DNA of 64,000 nt. Origin: Diaporthe sp. PMI_573. Taxonomy: Eukaryota > Ascomycota > Sordariomycetes > Diaporthales > Diaporthaceae. Within the stretch, counting starts at the first letter, position 1, and each line of letters opens with the position of its first letter. Made by a program: the position numbers and the translations under genes. The notes beneath the pieces were generated by a model. The model saw nothing but the letters and a program-made list of their open reading frames with translations. It did no database searches and was not told the DNA's origin. The DNA is taken from assembly GCA_021399435.1 (NCBI GenBank), contig JAJTUP010000002.1:2914001-2978000 (forward strand), read 5' to 3'. Shown one piece after another: positions 19,931 to 32,200 of the stretch.

Positions 19931-22900
19931 CCAGATATCTCTAGCCCGGGCGCCAGAGCACGGACTAGACAAACTGTCAGCGTCTCTTAGTCAACCTTCT
20001 TGGTCACCCACGCCACCCGGATGCTCGGATCAGATATGTCCATGATTGGCAAGATAAGACAGTGTTTCTTTTTTTTCATTTTCCCGGTAAAAAATGCCTC
20101 CAAATGGCCTTCTAATTCCTGGTCGTTTGGTCACCCTTTCAAGTATGGATTTTGCAGTTCGTTGGGTGGCATCGAGCGAAGAGCGCCGCCCCCCCTTTTC
20201 TCCGAAGCCAAGTCGTGCCAAGTGAAGCCACCTGCCTCCCCGTTCGCCCAGCGCGCCCGCTTTCAAGAACAAGCACTCCAAGCATTTACATGGGGCAAGA
20301 GACAAGCTTCAGCTATTGTCTTGCCCGTCTTGTCCTTGGCTTACCCCCTTTTGAGCCGCAGGTCGACGTCACCAAAAAGCCAGCCCCTCGGCGATGAAGA
20401 CCAAGAGGACAGGATCCTTATCACCGTCCTTGGTGGTACCAAGGAGGACTGGGGAAACACGAGCTCGATCGACGCTACAAGGCGCAGAAAGCTTAGCCCG
20501 TCCCTCTTGCCCCGCGGCCCCAGGCCATCCCAGCTCACAAAGCTGCTCTGAACCTCATTCGGCTTGCGCCGGGTAGGCACTCTTGGCACTTAATAGTCCA
20601 GGTGAGCTGGACTCCAGGTGAGCATGTAGCAGGGCTGAACCCGTCGCGCTGGTAGCTTCGGGGTACCCTTCCTTCATCCTGATAGATCGCCGCGCTCCAT
20701 ACTCGCGCCGGTGACTCCGACCTGCCTATTGGGGCCTTGGAGAAGCAGACTTTACTGTACACAAGTAGGGCATCTCGTGGGCGTTGCCACCAGCCAACCC
20801 GACATCGACAGAAAGGGAGAGCAGCCCCACAAGGACAGCCTTAGCTGCTGAACCCGGCTAGTTGCACTTGCAACACATAGTCCTCGCGTGCCTCCTGTTC
20901 CACAACTCCAACAAAGCGAAAGGTCATTACAGCAGACAACCGTAGCGATGATGAGTTAGATCCATCAAGAACTCGGCACGCACTTCAAGTTAGTCGACGT
21001 CTGAGGATGACCTCACGTGACTTGAAGCGGAAGGATCGTTGGGAGGCGCTGCGAGGTTCTTGTGGGATTTAAGGTTGTCTGAAAACTGCACCAGACGGGT
21101 GGGGGGAATCACTGGCTACTGGACGCGGGTGGTGCTCGAAGGATCCGAGGTAGATGGCTGCCGACCAGCGAATGAGGCAAGAGGACTTCAAACGTCTTTC
21201 GTGCTTTGTTTTTCGCGCCTGCCCAAATAAGCCTCACTAGACGAGCTAGAAGAGAGGGAGAAGGCGCCCTAGAAGCGAGCGGCAGCGGGCTAGCAGCTAG
21301 CTGGACCCGCCGAATCCATCGCGCGGTTCAGGAGCCCACTCAGCCCGCTCCGACTCAAAAGATGTATGTTTCCTGCGGTCGGTGAGCTGCGAACGCGGAA
21401 GATGGATGGATGGGCCGAGGTTACGGAGACGGAAGGACCAGAGGCGTAATTACCCACCCTCTGTTTAGCCAATGCCCCTCGAGCTTCCACAGCTCATAGT
21501 GGCCTCAAATATCGGAAAATGATCCCGTCACTTGATAGTATATCGTAGGCCATCCTATCAGTTGGTTGCAATGTAGGCAGCTCTCGCCCATTGAGGCCAC
21601 CTGACTCCATTCTGTGCACACTTGAGTGCCTGGTCAGACTTGCTGGTCTCCAGAATCCGTCAGGGTCTCCAGCTGCCTTTGTGATGTCAAAGGGTGTCCC
21701 GTCAGCTCTGCCATGGCAAACGGTTTGATCAAGCGCAGCAGACCGAGAGCACAATACCATGGCAGCCAATTCCCTAATGTCCTTTCAGTCGTCTGCTCTC
21801 GATGAGGAGACGAAGAGTGTGGTACTAACGAGCAGGGTGTCGTCACTGTTACCCTTCTAAGTTTCCAAGGGCAATGCCCTACATTCTGTGTTGCTCAAGA
21901 TTCCGGGCACGCGAGTTGGCTGATAAGAACACTTTCCGCGAGAGACTCTGCCAGAGTGTTGTACTCAGCCCTGTCAATTGTACATCCAGCCTTCCCAGGG
22001 TCGTCCACGAGCTTGTGGCCTTGGTAACTCCTGTGTTATCCAAAGCGCAGTCAGCTGCTCTGACTTCCGCAGTCAGCATGTAGGCCTTGCAAGATAGGCG
22101 AAGAGTGGCTCTTCACTCTAAAGCTGCAGAATATCTCCCAACTGGATGTAACAATGGGTAGGGTTCACATTTGGGCAGTCAAGTCATGACAAGGCGAGCA
22201 CGTGTCAGCAGCCAAAGACAAGCTCAAAAGGCGCCATAGGCTTGATAGACCGAAATGGCGCTTTTAATCGTCGAGGATCCAGAGGAGCATTGGATTTTCA
22301 ATCTGCAGTGGTGCAAGAACAATATCAGAATATCCTGAACAGGGAAATGCTCCACAGGTCTCAAGCAGCGGACGAGAATAGGAGGGAAGAGGATAGGAGG
22401 GAAGTGGATAAGAGGGAGGATAAGAGGGAAGAGAATAGGAGGGAGGAGCCTGATTAAGGAAAATGGGATTTCCCACCAGCATCTGCCATCCGTGGACCGT
22501 CTTGACACAAATGGGATGCAGTAGATCTCATGTCCAAGAATAAAGCACTGCGACTATGACTCCATGCATCAGATCATCTCCATCCTGCTCTGGCAAAAAC
22601 AAACGAGTAACCAGGGAAAGTTTGAATGATAGTGGAGTGGTGCCGAGCGCCCAGGTGTCCGTGAAGCTCCGCAGAAGTGCAGGCAAACTTGCGATTATTC
22701 GCTATATTTATAATAGGGACACCCGTAGACCCATTTGGGCTCATCTGAACAGTAGCTATCGGCGTGCTGCTTGCTGAAGGGCGATAAGTAAGGGCCTGAG
22801 CCTGCCAAGGGTTTTCTTTTTGTCTCCTACAGAGACCGCACGAGAAGTGCTGCTCGACGGAAACTTTGACAAGGCTTTGACAAGGCTTTGACAAGGCTGG

Positions 22901-25900
22901 ACCATGTTCTGTATATATAGGAAGCAGCACACGAGTTGTCGACCATGCAAGTATTTGTAGCAGGTGAGCTTGCTGGCTGGACATGCACTGTACCATGCAA
23001 GGCTCAATTGAATCGTTATGAGTGCAGCTTGAGACGGTCAGATATCTGTGTGCATTAATATGTCTGGTAGGTGATAGCTGGTTGGATGGTTAAGATCCTA
23101 TATAAGGCCGGCTTTTTAAATCATATGGGAGGACTTTTTTCTACTCCCCCCTCCAAGTCCACAGTCAGGTGTAGGCTGTCCTGGCGCCTTGTTGTAACAA
23201 ATAAATACGTGAAAATCTTTCAATATGTGATACTTATGAGCTGTATCGGACGTTGGATAACAATTCTCAAGTGGTGGGAAAAGACAATGGGTCTGTCTAC
23301 ATGCGGCCTCTGTTGTGCTGGACAACCCTGATGCCACGGGGATAATGCCACTAGAGACGAACATTACCATCAGAGATAAACAGGTGATGTAGGATCCCCG
23401 AGCTTCCAAGCATTGCACGCCTATAGGGCTGCTATGTCTTGATAGCCGTTGCCTCCAGGGTATCCCTGAAATGCAGGTCGCATTTTACTCAGGCACCACA
23501 CCGCACGTGTTTTGATTCCCAGCATGCGATGATTGAAGGACCGGCATACTGTGTACAGCCGAGGAACGGAGAAACAAGGTGGAGGTTCCTGGGGGTGGTA
23601 CTTGTGCCGGCCCCGGGTCACGGAGTGCGGTCAGGGCTTGGTTCTCCATCTCCGGTCGCAGGGGCTGAGGGAGTTGAGTCGTGATGTGAACACGGGAGAT
23701 CCACATTGAAAACAAAGTGTTTCGTTTCACGGAGGCGGTCGGCCCGAGAGGAAAAACACCATGTGGGACAGCCACGCACCGCTAGTCTTTTGAATGGCTA
23801 CTAAGCTGGGGAAACTGTTGGATTGCAGTATGACGCTGAGCAGTGCCGCACAATCTCAATTATGACGAGCGCTCTGAGGCACCGCCGAGACCGTTCTGGG
23901 AGGATTTGCTCCGTTGACACAAGAACGCCATGGTGATCTTTCCAATTTGATCCCGAGCACGAGCTGTGGCCGTGGCCCACATGAGCTCAAGGTCTCGGGT
24001 CCCGGACAGGGACCCTGTGCAGATCATGGAGGAAAGAGAGGCGATGATTTGTCCATGAATCCTTCCCAAACTGACCGGACTTGTGTGTCACGTAGGCATG
24101 TTGGCACCAAGGCACGTTGGCGGACTGGCATGACTGGGAGGGCTGGAGGGGAGCTGGGGAGGGGGGTGAGCAAAGGTGGTGTGGTGGTATGTTGTCCTTC
24201 GTATGATTACGCAGGAACAGGCCGAGACAAGAGACGGGCAGGATCTGACAGGCTGGCCATGTGCCCCCGATAGGCACAACCGGCACACTGGCACTGGCAC
24301 TGGCACTGGCACTGGCACACTGGCAAACTGAGATGCTGGGTCCGACGGCCGTTGATCTCGATCTGGGCCGGTCAAGGTGGCTTCCACGGGTGAGTCTAGA
24401 AGGGATTGCCCCTCGGGAGGCCGGGGCTTTGTCTCTGGGGCTTGCAAGATGACGACGATTGACGTCGGTTTTTCGTGTTGACGGGCAGGCCAGATGGCTG
24501 CAGGCCAGCTTATCAGTTCTCAGGCACGGGCTGGCATGGCTGGTGCCCCCGGGTCCCCAGGTCCCAGGCCCCCATAATAAATTATTCAGGACGCCCAGCG
24601 GCGGCGACGTCACAACCTGGATAGGGGGAGGGGCAATGTCTTTGATTGATTGCCATGTCGACTACCGTGTTAATGAACAGGGTGGGACCTCCAGACCGGG
24701 CAGAGCACGTCTTATTTCCTTGCCCTGCTCCAGATAAAGCAGCCAGCCTTCGCCGTGTTGAGATGCCATCAATTTTCCTCTCACGAGAAAAGAAAGGAAC
24801 CCCAGAAAGACACACGGACACACGGGCGACCTAAGCATCCGTCTCAACACCTCGCTCAAATATGCACATGCACCTGCACCTGCGCCTGCACAGACACACC
24901 TCTATTGTACAGTAGCTCGCAGCCTGCCAACCTACCCGCCCAGCCTGTCCTGGTGCGTGCAGACTTGGAGCTGTCAAAATCCCCCAACCAGCGGCCGCTC
25001 CCGACTTTGAATTGGACGTGCATGCACCCTGCCCATCCGGTGCAGCAAGGTCTCCTCACAATCACGACATTTTTGCAAGCACGCCGCCTTGGCCGCAGCC
25101 GACATCGCGCAACTGGCTCTTCCCTCTGCCTGCTCTCCTGCTCTCCTGCTCTCGGTTGTTTTACTGTGGTATCAGCAGCAAGCTGACCCGACAAAGGCTC
25201 CCCGGCCTGCATCATCACTGTCGTTGTCGACTCTGGCTTCGGACACAGCCGTAGCCGCTGTCCACAAAATACCACACGCGAGTCAAGTCTGAACAGGCCG
25301 CTTAAAGCGTCCACACACTAATTAGACCATCCCGCAACTGTCTTCGCCCCCTGCCAGTCGCGTTCCTGACAGCTAGCTGGGCCCGCCGACGCTACCACAC
25401 AGAAGACTGCTACACAGTACACGCCTCTGCTTCTGCTAGCCAGATCACACAACCAGACCTCTTCACCGGCTCCTGCAAGAGGGACGCCGGCAATCGAGAC
25501 GGTACTACTTCGTGGCCTGGATCGTACATACCCCGACCAGGGCACCTATCCCATCATCCACCGGCCCTTTGTCCTCTGTCACCCTGTCTACACCGCTTGC
25601 AGGGGAGCTCCAGCTGGCCCCACGTTGCCTGTGCGAGAATCCGTCCTGGTGCAGCAAAGCTGCCTGAGCTACTGCGCGCTTGGCCCCGGGGTGCGTCGCA
25701 TCACCAGTTGACAGTGACAAGGGTGGGGGAGACAGACAAACGCCTCCAAGCGCTCCTCGACACTGGTCGCCAACGGCCACCGGGCACTCGACGTCTCAGT
25801 ATTGCGATTGTGCAGGGCAGCTTCACAACCTCAGCTGTCCCCTGCTGTGCTGCTGTGCAACACCCTCGTCTAAGGTTATCCGACCGTCCGTGTTTCCCCG

Positions 25901-26530
25901 TCAGGATCCCGCATTGAGGATCCCACATTCGCATTCCTGGTGTGTGGAGCCATTGGGTCTCCCCCTCCACAAGGTCAGGAATTCCAAGTCCAGACCGATC
26001 CACCAGCCTGGGGCCGCCAGCGGCAGATTACGGCCTGCGCCTAGTCTCGTTCAGGAAATTACATCTACTGTACCACTTCCATTTCCTTGTCGCAGCCCAA
26101 GAGCTCTTGCACCATTCCCGCACCTGCTCCTTTGATAAAGACCACGGCTCGCTTCCATCCTTCTTCTTGGGATTGCTTTTTTTTTTTGTGTGCCCATTCT
26201 TCCAACGCCCATCCCCTGGCATATCCCAACCTGCCCCGTCTAGCTATCATACCCTCAGCCAAGCATAAGCCTTGTCACAGACCATACATACCCGACGCAC
26301 TGTTGCTCGTCCTACGCGAACCATAGTCACAAAAGAGACAACCGGCCGAGGTCGAGGAACAACAACGGCCAGCCCCGATGACAGCGTCCAAAGCCCACCA
26401 CAGATCATATACGATCAACCTTCGAGCATTGACGCCGGCAGCTGCGCAAAGCAACCCACACAAGCCACACCACCCCAGCCTGCAAGCTGATCTCAGATCT
26501 CACAAGCCATCGAAATCAACACCCAACGCC
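19931..26530. other. Gene-poor 6.6-kb interval with simple repeats
   Basis: No gene is supported. Several open frames of 60-200 codons are low-complexity or lack a natural protein composition. Simple repeats are present: a purine-rich GAGGGAAGAGGATAG-like tract (about 22378-22446), three copies of an 11-mer TTTGACAAGGC (22864-22899) and a CACTGG hexamer array (about 24286-24317). From about 24840 to 26530 the plus strand becomes C/T-rich and ATG-poor, as in the long promoter and leader of a Sordariomycete gene, here the one starting at 26531. Confidence 0.5.
24286..24317 (+). repeat. CACTGG hexanucleotide array
   Basis: About five perfect tandem copies of CACTGG in otherwise unique sequence. 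Confidence 0.85.
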
Positions 26531-27067
26531 ATGATGTCTCAGGTTCCGGACTCTCGTCTCAACCTGCCCGCCGACAGCCTGCCTCAGCACAATCGCGAGC
26601 TGACCTTGCGGCGGTACATGCTACTCCAGGACGAACACGAGTCCATCCGTCAGCACCTAGATCAGATCTCTACCTCATCTTCCTCGGCAACCACCAAAAC
26701 AACGGCATCGCTCACCCTCGGCCCCACGCGACCCTCCGGACACACACGGACCGATTCAGCCGCGAGGAGGGCGAGCATGCCGCAGTACGACATGCCGCGT
26801 CCGCGCTTCCACCGACGTGCCGGAGCGCGTGTGACCTCTGCCGAGCTTGAAATGTCCTCCGACCCTGCCACCCTGGCGCGGATTGCGTCAGAGGAAGCCA
26901 GGCTGGTTTCGGTGAACGAGGGTATCAAGCGGGCCCTGACGGAGCTGCTCAACTGCGAGACTGTGCGGTCCGACCAGGCCTTCCGTAGCTTCTGCATGAC
27001 GAGGCTCATGGAGACAGAGCAGGAGCTCCGGGGCGGCCGCAGGAGGAGAAGCTGCCCCATCGACTGA
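26531..27067 (+). CDS. Small uncharacterised protein with Arg-rich C-terminus
   Basis: Single-exon frame of 178 aa starting at a double ATG (CGCC-ATGATG). Seen: an N-terminal segment RELTLRRYMLLQDEHESIRQ with coiled-coil character, a Ser/Thr-rich stretch at about residues 45-75, and a helical C-terminal part with IASEEARLVSVNEGIKRAL, ALTELLNCETVRSDQAF and RLMETEQELRGG ending in a basic GRRRRS cluster. Codon use is GC3-rich like the proven genes nearby. I do not recognise a named family; the look is of a conserved fungal protein. An in-frame ATG at 26378 exists, but the extra 51 residues read like leader sequence, so the shorter start is preferred. A nuclear location is possible from the basic tail (inference). 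Confidence 0.7.
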   Translation: MMSQVPDSRLNLPADSLPQHNRELTLRRYMLLQDEHESIRQHLDQISTSSSSATTKTTASLTLGPTRPSGHTRTDSAARRASMPQYDMPRPRFHRRAGARVTSAELEMSSDPATLARIASEEARLVSVNEGIKRALTELLNCETVRSDQAFRSFCMTRLMETEQELRGGRRRRSCPID

Positions 27068-27811
27068 GGGTGAACAGCACGCTCCTTTACACCTTGGGCA
27101 TGGCGCAATACGGCACTAATTTTTATGTCACGGGATCATGGTTAATTCCATCCTGCGTATGGCGTTGACTGGAAAATGGGACTTTCTTTGCACGAGCATG
27201 TGGAATTGCGAGAGACATCGCTGCTGATACCCCTCCTTAGCATTGACGCACAGAAAGCGATCATGCATTGTTTGTTTGTGGGCATTTTTTGTTTTTTTTC
27301 CCCCCCAAGGACAAAAAGGGGAGCATTGGGATGGACCCGGAATAAAGGTCTAAGGCGCGCGCTCCTTTGGGAGGCACAGAAATAGAATTAGCCTCGCATC
27401 ATCAGGGTACTTGGAAGTATCCTGTCCTCTTTAATATCGCTCACAATCCTTTGCGAAATTGGTCAAAATTGATTGGAAATTTATGAAATCCAAAAGTTCA
27501 AAGAAAGCTCAAATGAGAATTCACGTGCACTGTGAAGTGAAGCTGGGTGATTGCGCAGTAATTTTAGATGCTCAAGCGGCTTCCGTTTTGGAGACCCGTC
27601 CCGTTTTAGGGTGCTAACGAGCTAAAACCGTGCCCCTGGGGCAATCCATGACATCCATGGATCTCTCGCTCTGGAGGGAGCTTCGCTTAAGCTTTGCTGT
27701 CTACCACCGTCACCAACCACGTCACCCCGCATCCCAAGACGAATTTCTCGAGCATCCACAAGCACGTATTGAGCATTCACAGCTTCCCTTTTCGCCCAAA
27801 GCCAGAACGGC
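27068..27811. other. Intergenic spacer
   Basis: 3' flank of the small protein gene and promoter/leader of cyp6. It contains a T-run followed by a C-run near 27290-27307. No gene is seen. Confidence 0.5.
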
Positions 27812-29242
27812 ATGTCCGTCCTCCTCGAAACGAGCGCCGGCGACATTGTGATCGACCTGCTGGTCGACTACGCGCCGAAGCTCTGCGAGAACTTCCTGAA
27901 GTTGTGCAAGGTCAAGTACTACAACTTTGCACCGATCCACTCCGTCCAGAAGAACTTCTCCTTCCAGACCGGCGACCCCCTCGGCCCTCTATCCACAGAA
28001 TCCGATGGCGGCTCGTCCATCTGGGGACGTTTGTCCTCCGACCCGGCTGAGCGAACGTTTCCCGCCCTGTTCCACCCCAAGTTGAAACACCTCGAGCGCG
28101 GAACCGTCAGCATGGCCACGGCACCGAATGCTGCCGACGGTGGAGAAACTAGGCTGGCGGGAAGCCAGTTCATCGTGACTTTGGGCGACGACACGGACTA
28201 CCTCGACGGGAAGGCCGCAATATTTGGGAAGGTGGTAGAGGGCTTTGACGTGCTTGAAAAGATCAACGAGGCTATCATTGACGACAAGGGCCACCCACTT
28301 GTTGACATTCGAATCAAACACACTGTTGTGCTCGACGATCCCTACCCAGATCCCGCTGGCTTGCGCGAGCCAAGCAGCTCGCCCGTGCCTAGCAAAGCTC
28401 AACTAGCCACCGTGCGGATTGCCGAGGGCGAGGCCGAGAAGCTGGGAGAGGAGGACAATGAGGAGGCGGCGGCGGCAGCAGAGAAGGACCGGCGCGAGAG
28501 GGAAGCGCGCGCCCAGGCGCTCACACTCGAGATGATGGGCGATCTGCCCTTCGCCGAGGTGAAGCCGCCCGAGAACGTCCTCTTCGTATGCAAGCTGAAC
28601 CCAGTCACGGTCGACTCGGACCTCGAGCTCATCTTCAGTCGGTTCGGCAAGATCCTGTCTTGCGAAGTCATCCGCGACGGCAAGACCGGAGACAGCCTCC
28701 AGTACGCCTTCATCGAGTTCGAGGACAAAGGCGCATGCGAGACGGCGTACTTCAAGATGCAGGGCGTGCTGATCGACGACCGGAGGATCCACGTCGACTT
28801 CTCGCAGAGCGTTAGCCGCCTGAGCACGACGTGGCGCGACGAGACCAACCAGAAGAGGCGCAAGCACGCCGCGGGCGGGAACAGGGGCGGCTGGGGCGGC
28901 GTTAAGGAGCTCGAGAAGTGGAAGAAGTACCGCGACGAGGACGACGCACCTGAGCGCGGCGACCGCTACCAGATGCTGGTCGATAACCCCGGGGAAGGCA
29001 AGGCGCCGGCGGCGGGTGAGCCTGGTCGGACACGGCCAGACGGTCGCGGTCGCGACCGCCACGACAGCCGTTCCCCTCCGCCACGTCGCCGAGAGCAAGA
29101 CAGGGGCTACAGGAGGCACGACCGGAGCTCAAGCCCGCGGGGCGAGCGCCATCACGACTCGAGGAGACACAGAGACCACGATCGGAGGGACAATCGTGAG
29201 CGAGACCGTGGCAGGGCTCATGACGATTACAGGAGACGGTAG
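27812..29242 (+). CDS. cyp6: Peptidyl-prolyl isomerase-like 4, cyclophilin-RRM protein
   Basis: Intronless 476-aa protein. Seen: N-terminal cyclophilin domain (about 1-165) with [42 protein letters not shown] and [21 protein letters not shown] charged linker follows, then an RRM at about 248-330 with RNP2-like [10 protein letters not shown] and RNP1-like [11 protein letters not shown], and a C-terminal Arg/Asp/His-rich RS-like tail. This domain order and length define Cyp6/PPIL4. Family knowledge: nuclear, binds nascent RNA and the RNA polymerase II C-terminal domain and couples transcription with RNA processing. The position of the catalytic Arg of cyclophilin A (in FHRV) is Ser here (IHSV), so isomerase activity may be weak. 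The start is the first ATG of the conserved N-terminus. Confidence 0.96.
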   Translation: MSVLLETSAGDIVIDLLVDYAPKLCENFLKLCKVKYYNFAPIHSVQKNFSFQTGDPLGPLSTESDGGSSIWGRLSSDPAERTFPALFHPKLKHLERGTVSMATAPNAADGGETRLAGSQFIVTLGDDTDYLDGKAAIFGKVVEGFDVLEKINEAIIDDKGHPLVDIRIKHTVVLDDPYPDPAGLREPSSSPVPSKAQLATVRIAEGEAEKLGEEDNEEAAAAAEKDRREREARAQALTLEMMGDLPFAEVKPPENVLFVCKLNPVTVDSDLELIFSRFGKILSCEVIRDGKTGDSLQYAFIEFEDKGACETAYFKMQGVLIDDRRIHVDFSQSVSRLSTTWRDETNQKRRKHAAGGNRGGWGGVKELEKWKKYRDEDDAPERGDRYQMLVDNPGEGKAPAAGEPGRTRPDGRGRDRHDSRSPPPRRREQDRGYRRHDRSSSPRGERHHDSRRHRDHDRRDNRERDRGRAHDDYRRR

Positions 29243-32200
29243 ATGAGCATACATGGCCCGCGGAGGAGAATCATCCATGATACCCAAGTGTTTGCCAATC
29301 CAGCAATGGCTCGACGACGTTCTGAACAATATACAGCCATTGGCCGACACGCACATACTTGGTCTTCACGACTTGTTCCAACCGTGCCTCAGGGATTAGG
29401 CACCATTGGAAGCCTCATGCTTCTGAAATCGTAGAATACACGGCATCCCTTGTGAGTCCAGCTCCTCTTACACGGCGCAATGATGTGCAAAATTCTGATG
29501 CCACATATCATTGTGAAGAACACCCGCCGGCAAACATGGCACTATATTGGAGTGTCGCGAGATCGACTGCAACTTGAATGCTCGATCGGCATAAAGTCGT
29601 CGGCGTATTCCCCATTTCCATGGAAAGTGGGGATGAGCCGTGAGGGCGAATCTCATCCGTTCTCTTGTTTGAGCGAGCGCTTATTGTGGTAGACTGCTGG
29701 ATCCACGGTCAGGCATGGCATTCTGGGTGCATGTAGAGCAGATGCCACAGTTTTGACCTTTGCGTGTCAACCGTGTGGACAAGCACCTCGTATATCAGAA
29801 ACCGGCAAAGCACGGAAGTGAGACACTCGTGGACTCGGTCGTATGCTATCCTGAAAAGGTATCACCGGGCTTTCAGCGGTCCGCACAGTGCTTACAAAAC
29901 GGTCTGAGATGACGGCTTCTCGGTGGCCTTGTTCTAAACATCGCTTGGCCGATGAAAGCAGAGACGTGCCTGGGTTGCACGTCCATGTCATGTCCACAAA
30001 AGTTCTTCACCGAGTCTCCTTCAAGGTTGAAGGGGTGGTGAAGTTCCGAAACCACACACCTGCTGGCTGAGGTCAGGGGTTGAGGCGATCCGGGGATCTT
30101 TAGCGTACGCCATTCTCCCAGTCAAGCCAGCTGGGATTTCTGGGATTGCCATGTGGCACCTCGACGATCTCCACCGTGGGCTATCCTACATTGCGGCTGC
30201 CCAAAGCTGATGGCAAGCTTCGATCTCTATAACACCAAAGGCGTTTAGGTAACAACCATGGTGCGACGTGGCGCTCAATAGCCTCACGATTCTCAATCAT
30301 GAGGCTGGCAGTCTCACTCGACTGCGGAATCTGGATTTGTAGTCGCTAAATCTTGCTGCTACACGTGTAGCTGCATGTCTCAGAAGGAGCACACCGTCGG
30401 GTCCTCCAGATGTGAACAAAAAGCGATCCGCTGGTGACAACTTAAATCACCGGCGACCAGTGTGTTTGTTTCCCTCGTCGAATGTCATGCCATTTGTGAG
30501 ACTAGCCCCCGGCGCCCCAGGAGAATTGAGTGTGGCGCCTGCCGTGGCTCGCATCTTGCGACGCTGTGTTGCAAACATTTCGCAGGTTTTGGTACTGTCA
30601 ACCTCATCCCTGCAAGCCTGAAGGGGGAAGCCTCAAACCTACGGGGAGTCACTCGGGACTCTTGGGGCAGCTGAGCAGGCCTGGGGCAAGATTGCTGGAC
30701 GCCATTCATCATTGTGATGGTCTATACAGCATCTGACGCGTCTGTATCTCTTGACCTGGGCTATTCCCCCGGGTCGGTTGATCTTGCAACATGCACCTGC
30801 TCGCCCACTTCATCCTGAGACATACGCATCAGCCCGTTCGACCCAGATGTTGGCAAGTTGGACTGCGCCAGCGCGGTCGCACGAGCTGTGTCGTATAAGC
30901 CATCGGCAATTCGGCTGCCACTCGCATGACAGCATTTTACCAACACCATTGGGAGGTAATTCACGGTCTCTGAGCTTGCGCCTCCTTCTCGGATGACCAG
31001 CGTGGGGGTCACCAACTGACGCCCATCTCTTCTTCTCTTCCACAACCAAATGACGGCTCGCTCTCAGCCATGGGTCGCTGCAGATTGGTCAACCAAGAAT
31101 TTTGCTTCGAGAAACGAGTGGGCTGAAGCTGAGTGGCCAACGTTGCTTGGCCTGTTGGCGGCTGTCCGAAGCGAGGAGGGTTGCATTCGCCCTGCGATGC
31201 CCAGTCAACTGCCGTGATGATCTGTCATTTTTTTCATCGGGCAGGCTGCACTGCGGCCTTGTACAGGCCGCCTAATGTGTACGCGACTTCGCCTGTCGAT
31301 GGCCAGCTCAGAGGTCGACTTCAGAGCTGCAGATACCTATGATGCCACACGGGGCCTGCAGTCGGGCTTCCACACCTAAAATGGGCTACGAATTTTTGCA
31401 GGCGAGAACAGACCTCGAAGCATACACGCTCATCACGCTGTCCGACCTACTTGTTTTTGACACATCCACGGAGGTTTTATCTTTTCCATCTGGCGGATGT
31501 GTATCGTGTACTTGCACAACATTTATGCAAAGAGCCGGGGTTCTTTGTCTGGCATCTGAAGCCGCCAAGACCAGGACGGCTACTTACAAGTCCTCAACAA
31601 GACGACTTAGGCCGAGAGACAGCTTCCAGCCCAGGTTTCAAAGAGTCGGGTTCGAAAGAGATCGTGGAAATGAGTCCCAGACTGATGACAACTCTCGAGA
31701 TGGGCAGCTACCTCGCGGGCCTTTCCAAGTGCTCTCTCTTGTTACGCAGCTTCAGGAGATCCTCAGGGCAAAGCGTTTACATACATTGCATCATAACCTC
31801 GTCTGAGTGACACAAGACCTGTATCACGGTTATGGGATGGAGGCACCAAATCACTGTGTTGCGTTACACGAAAAGCGACCTCCTAAAGTGAGAGCCTATG
31901 AGTTGACCAAAGCAGTGATTACACGGCAGCGAGGTCTCCCGCTGCATGAGATACCATGCCCCGACAACTCTTGCCCTTTGTCGAAGTGGTCTCTGAGCTG
32001 CAACACCATCAGTCGGGGTGAAGAAAATATCGACAGCAAAGGGCTTCACCTGCAAGTCATCTGCCGGCTTGCTGCTGGTCCCATCGAAAAAGTAGGAGAC
32101 GGGGACGGACGTCTACTTGCGAAGGGGCGACCCCCACAGACGAATATAGGCAGCAATCGGTCATCGAGTGGCAGTATACGTCAGCTACGTGACACCGAGT

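Noticed and set aside
20000..20551. 183-codon plus-strand frame after the hAT element
   Set aside because: No conserved motif, a poly-Phe run from a T-tract, and competing frames on both strands.
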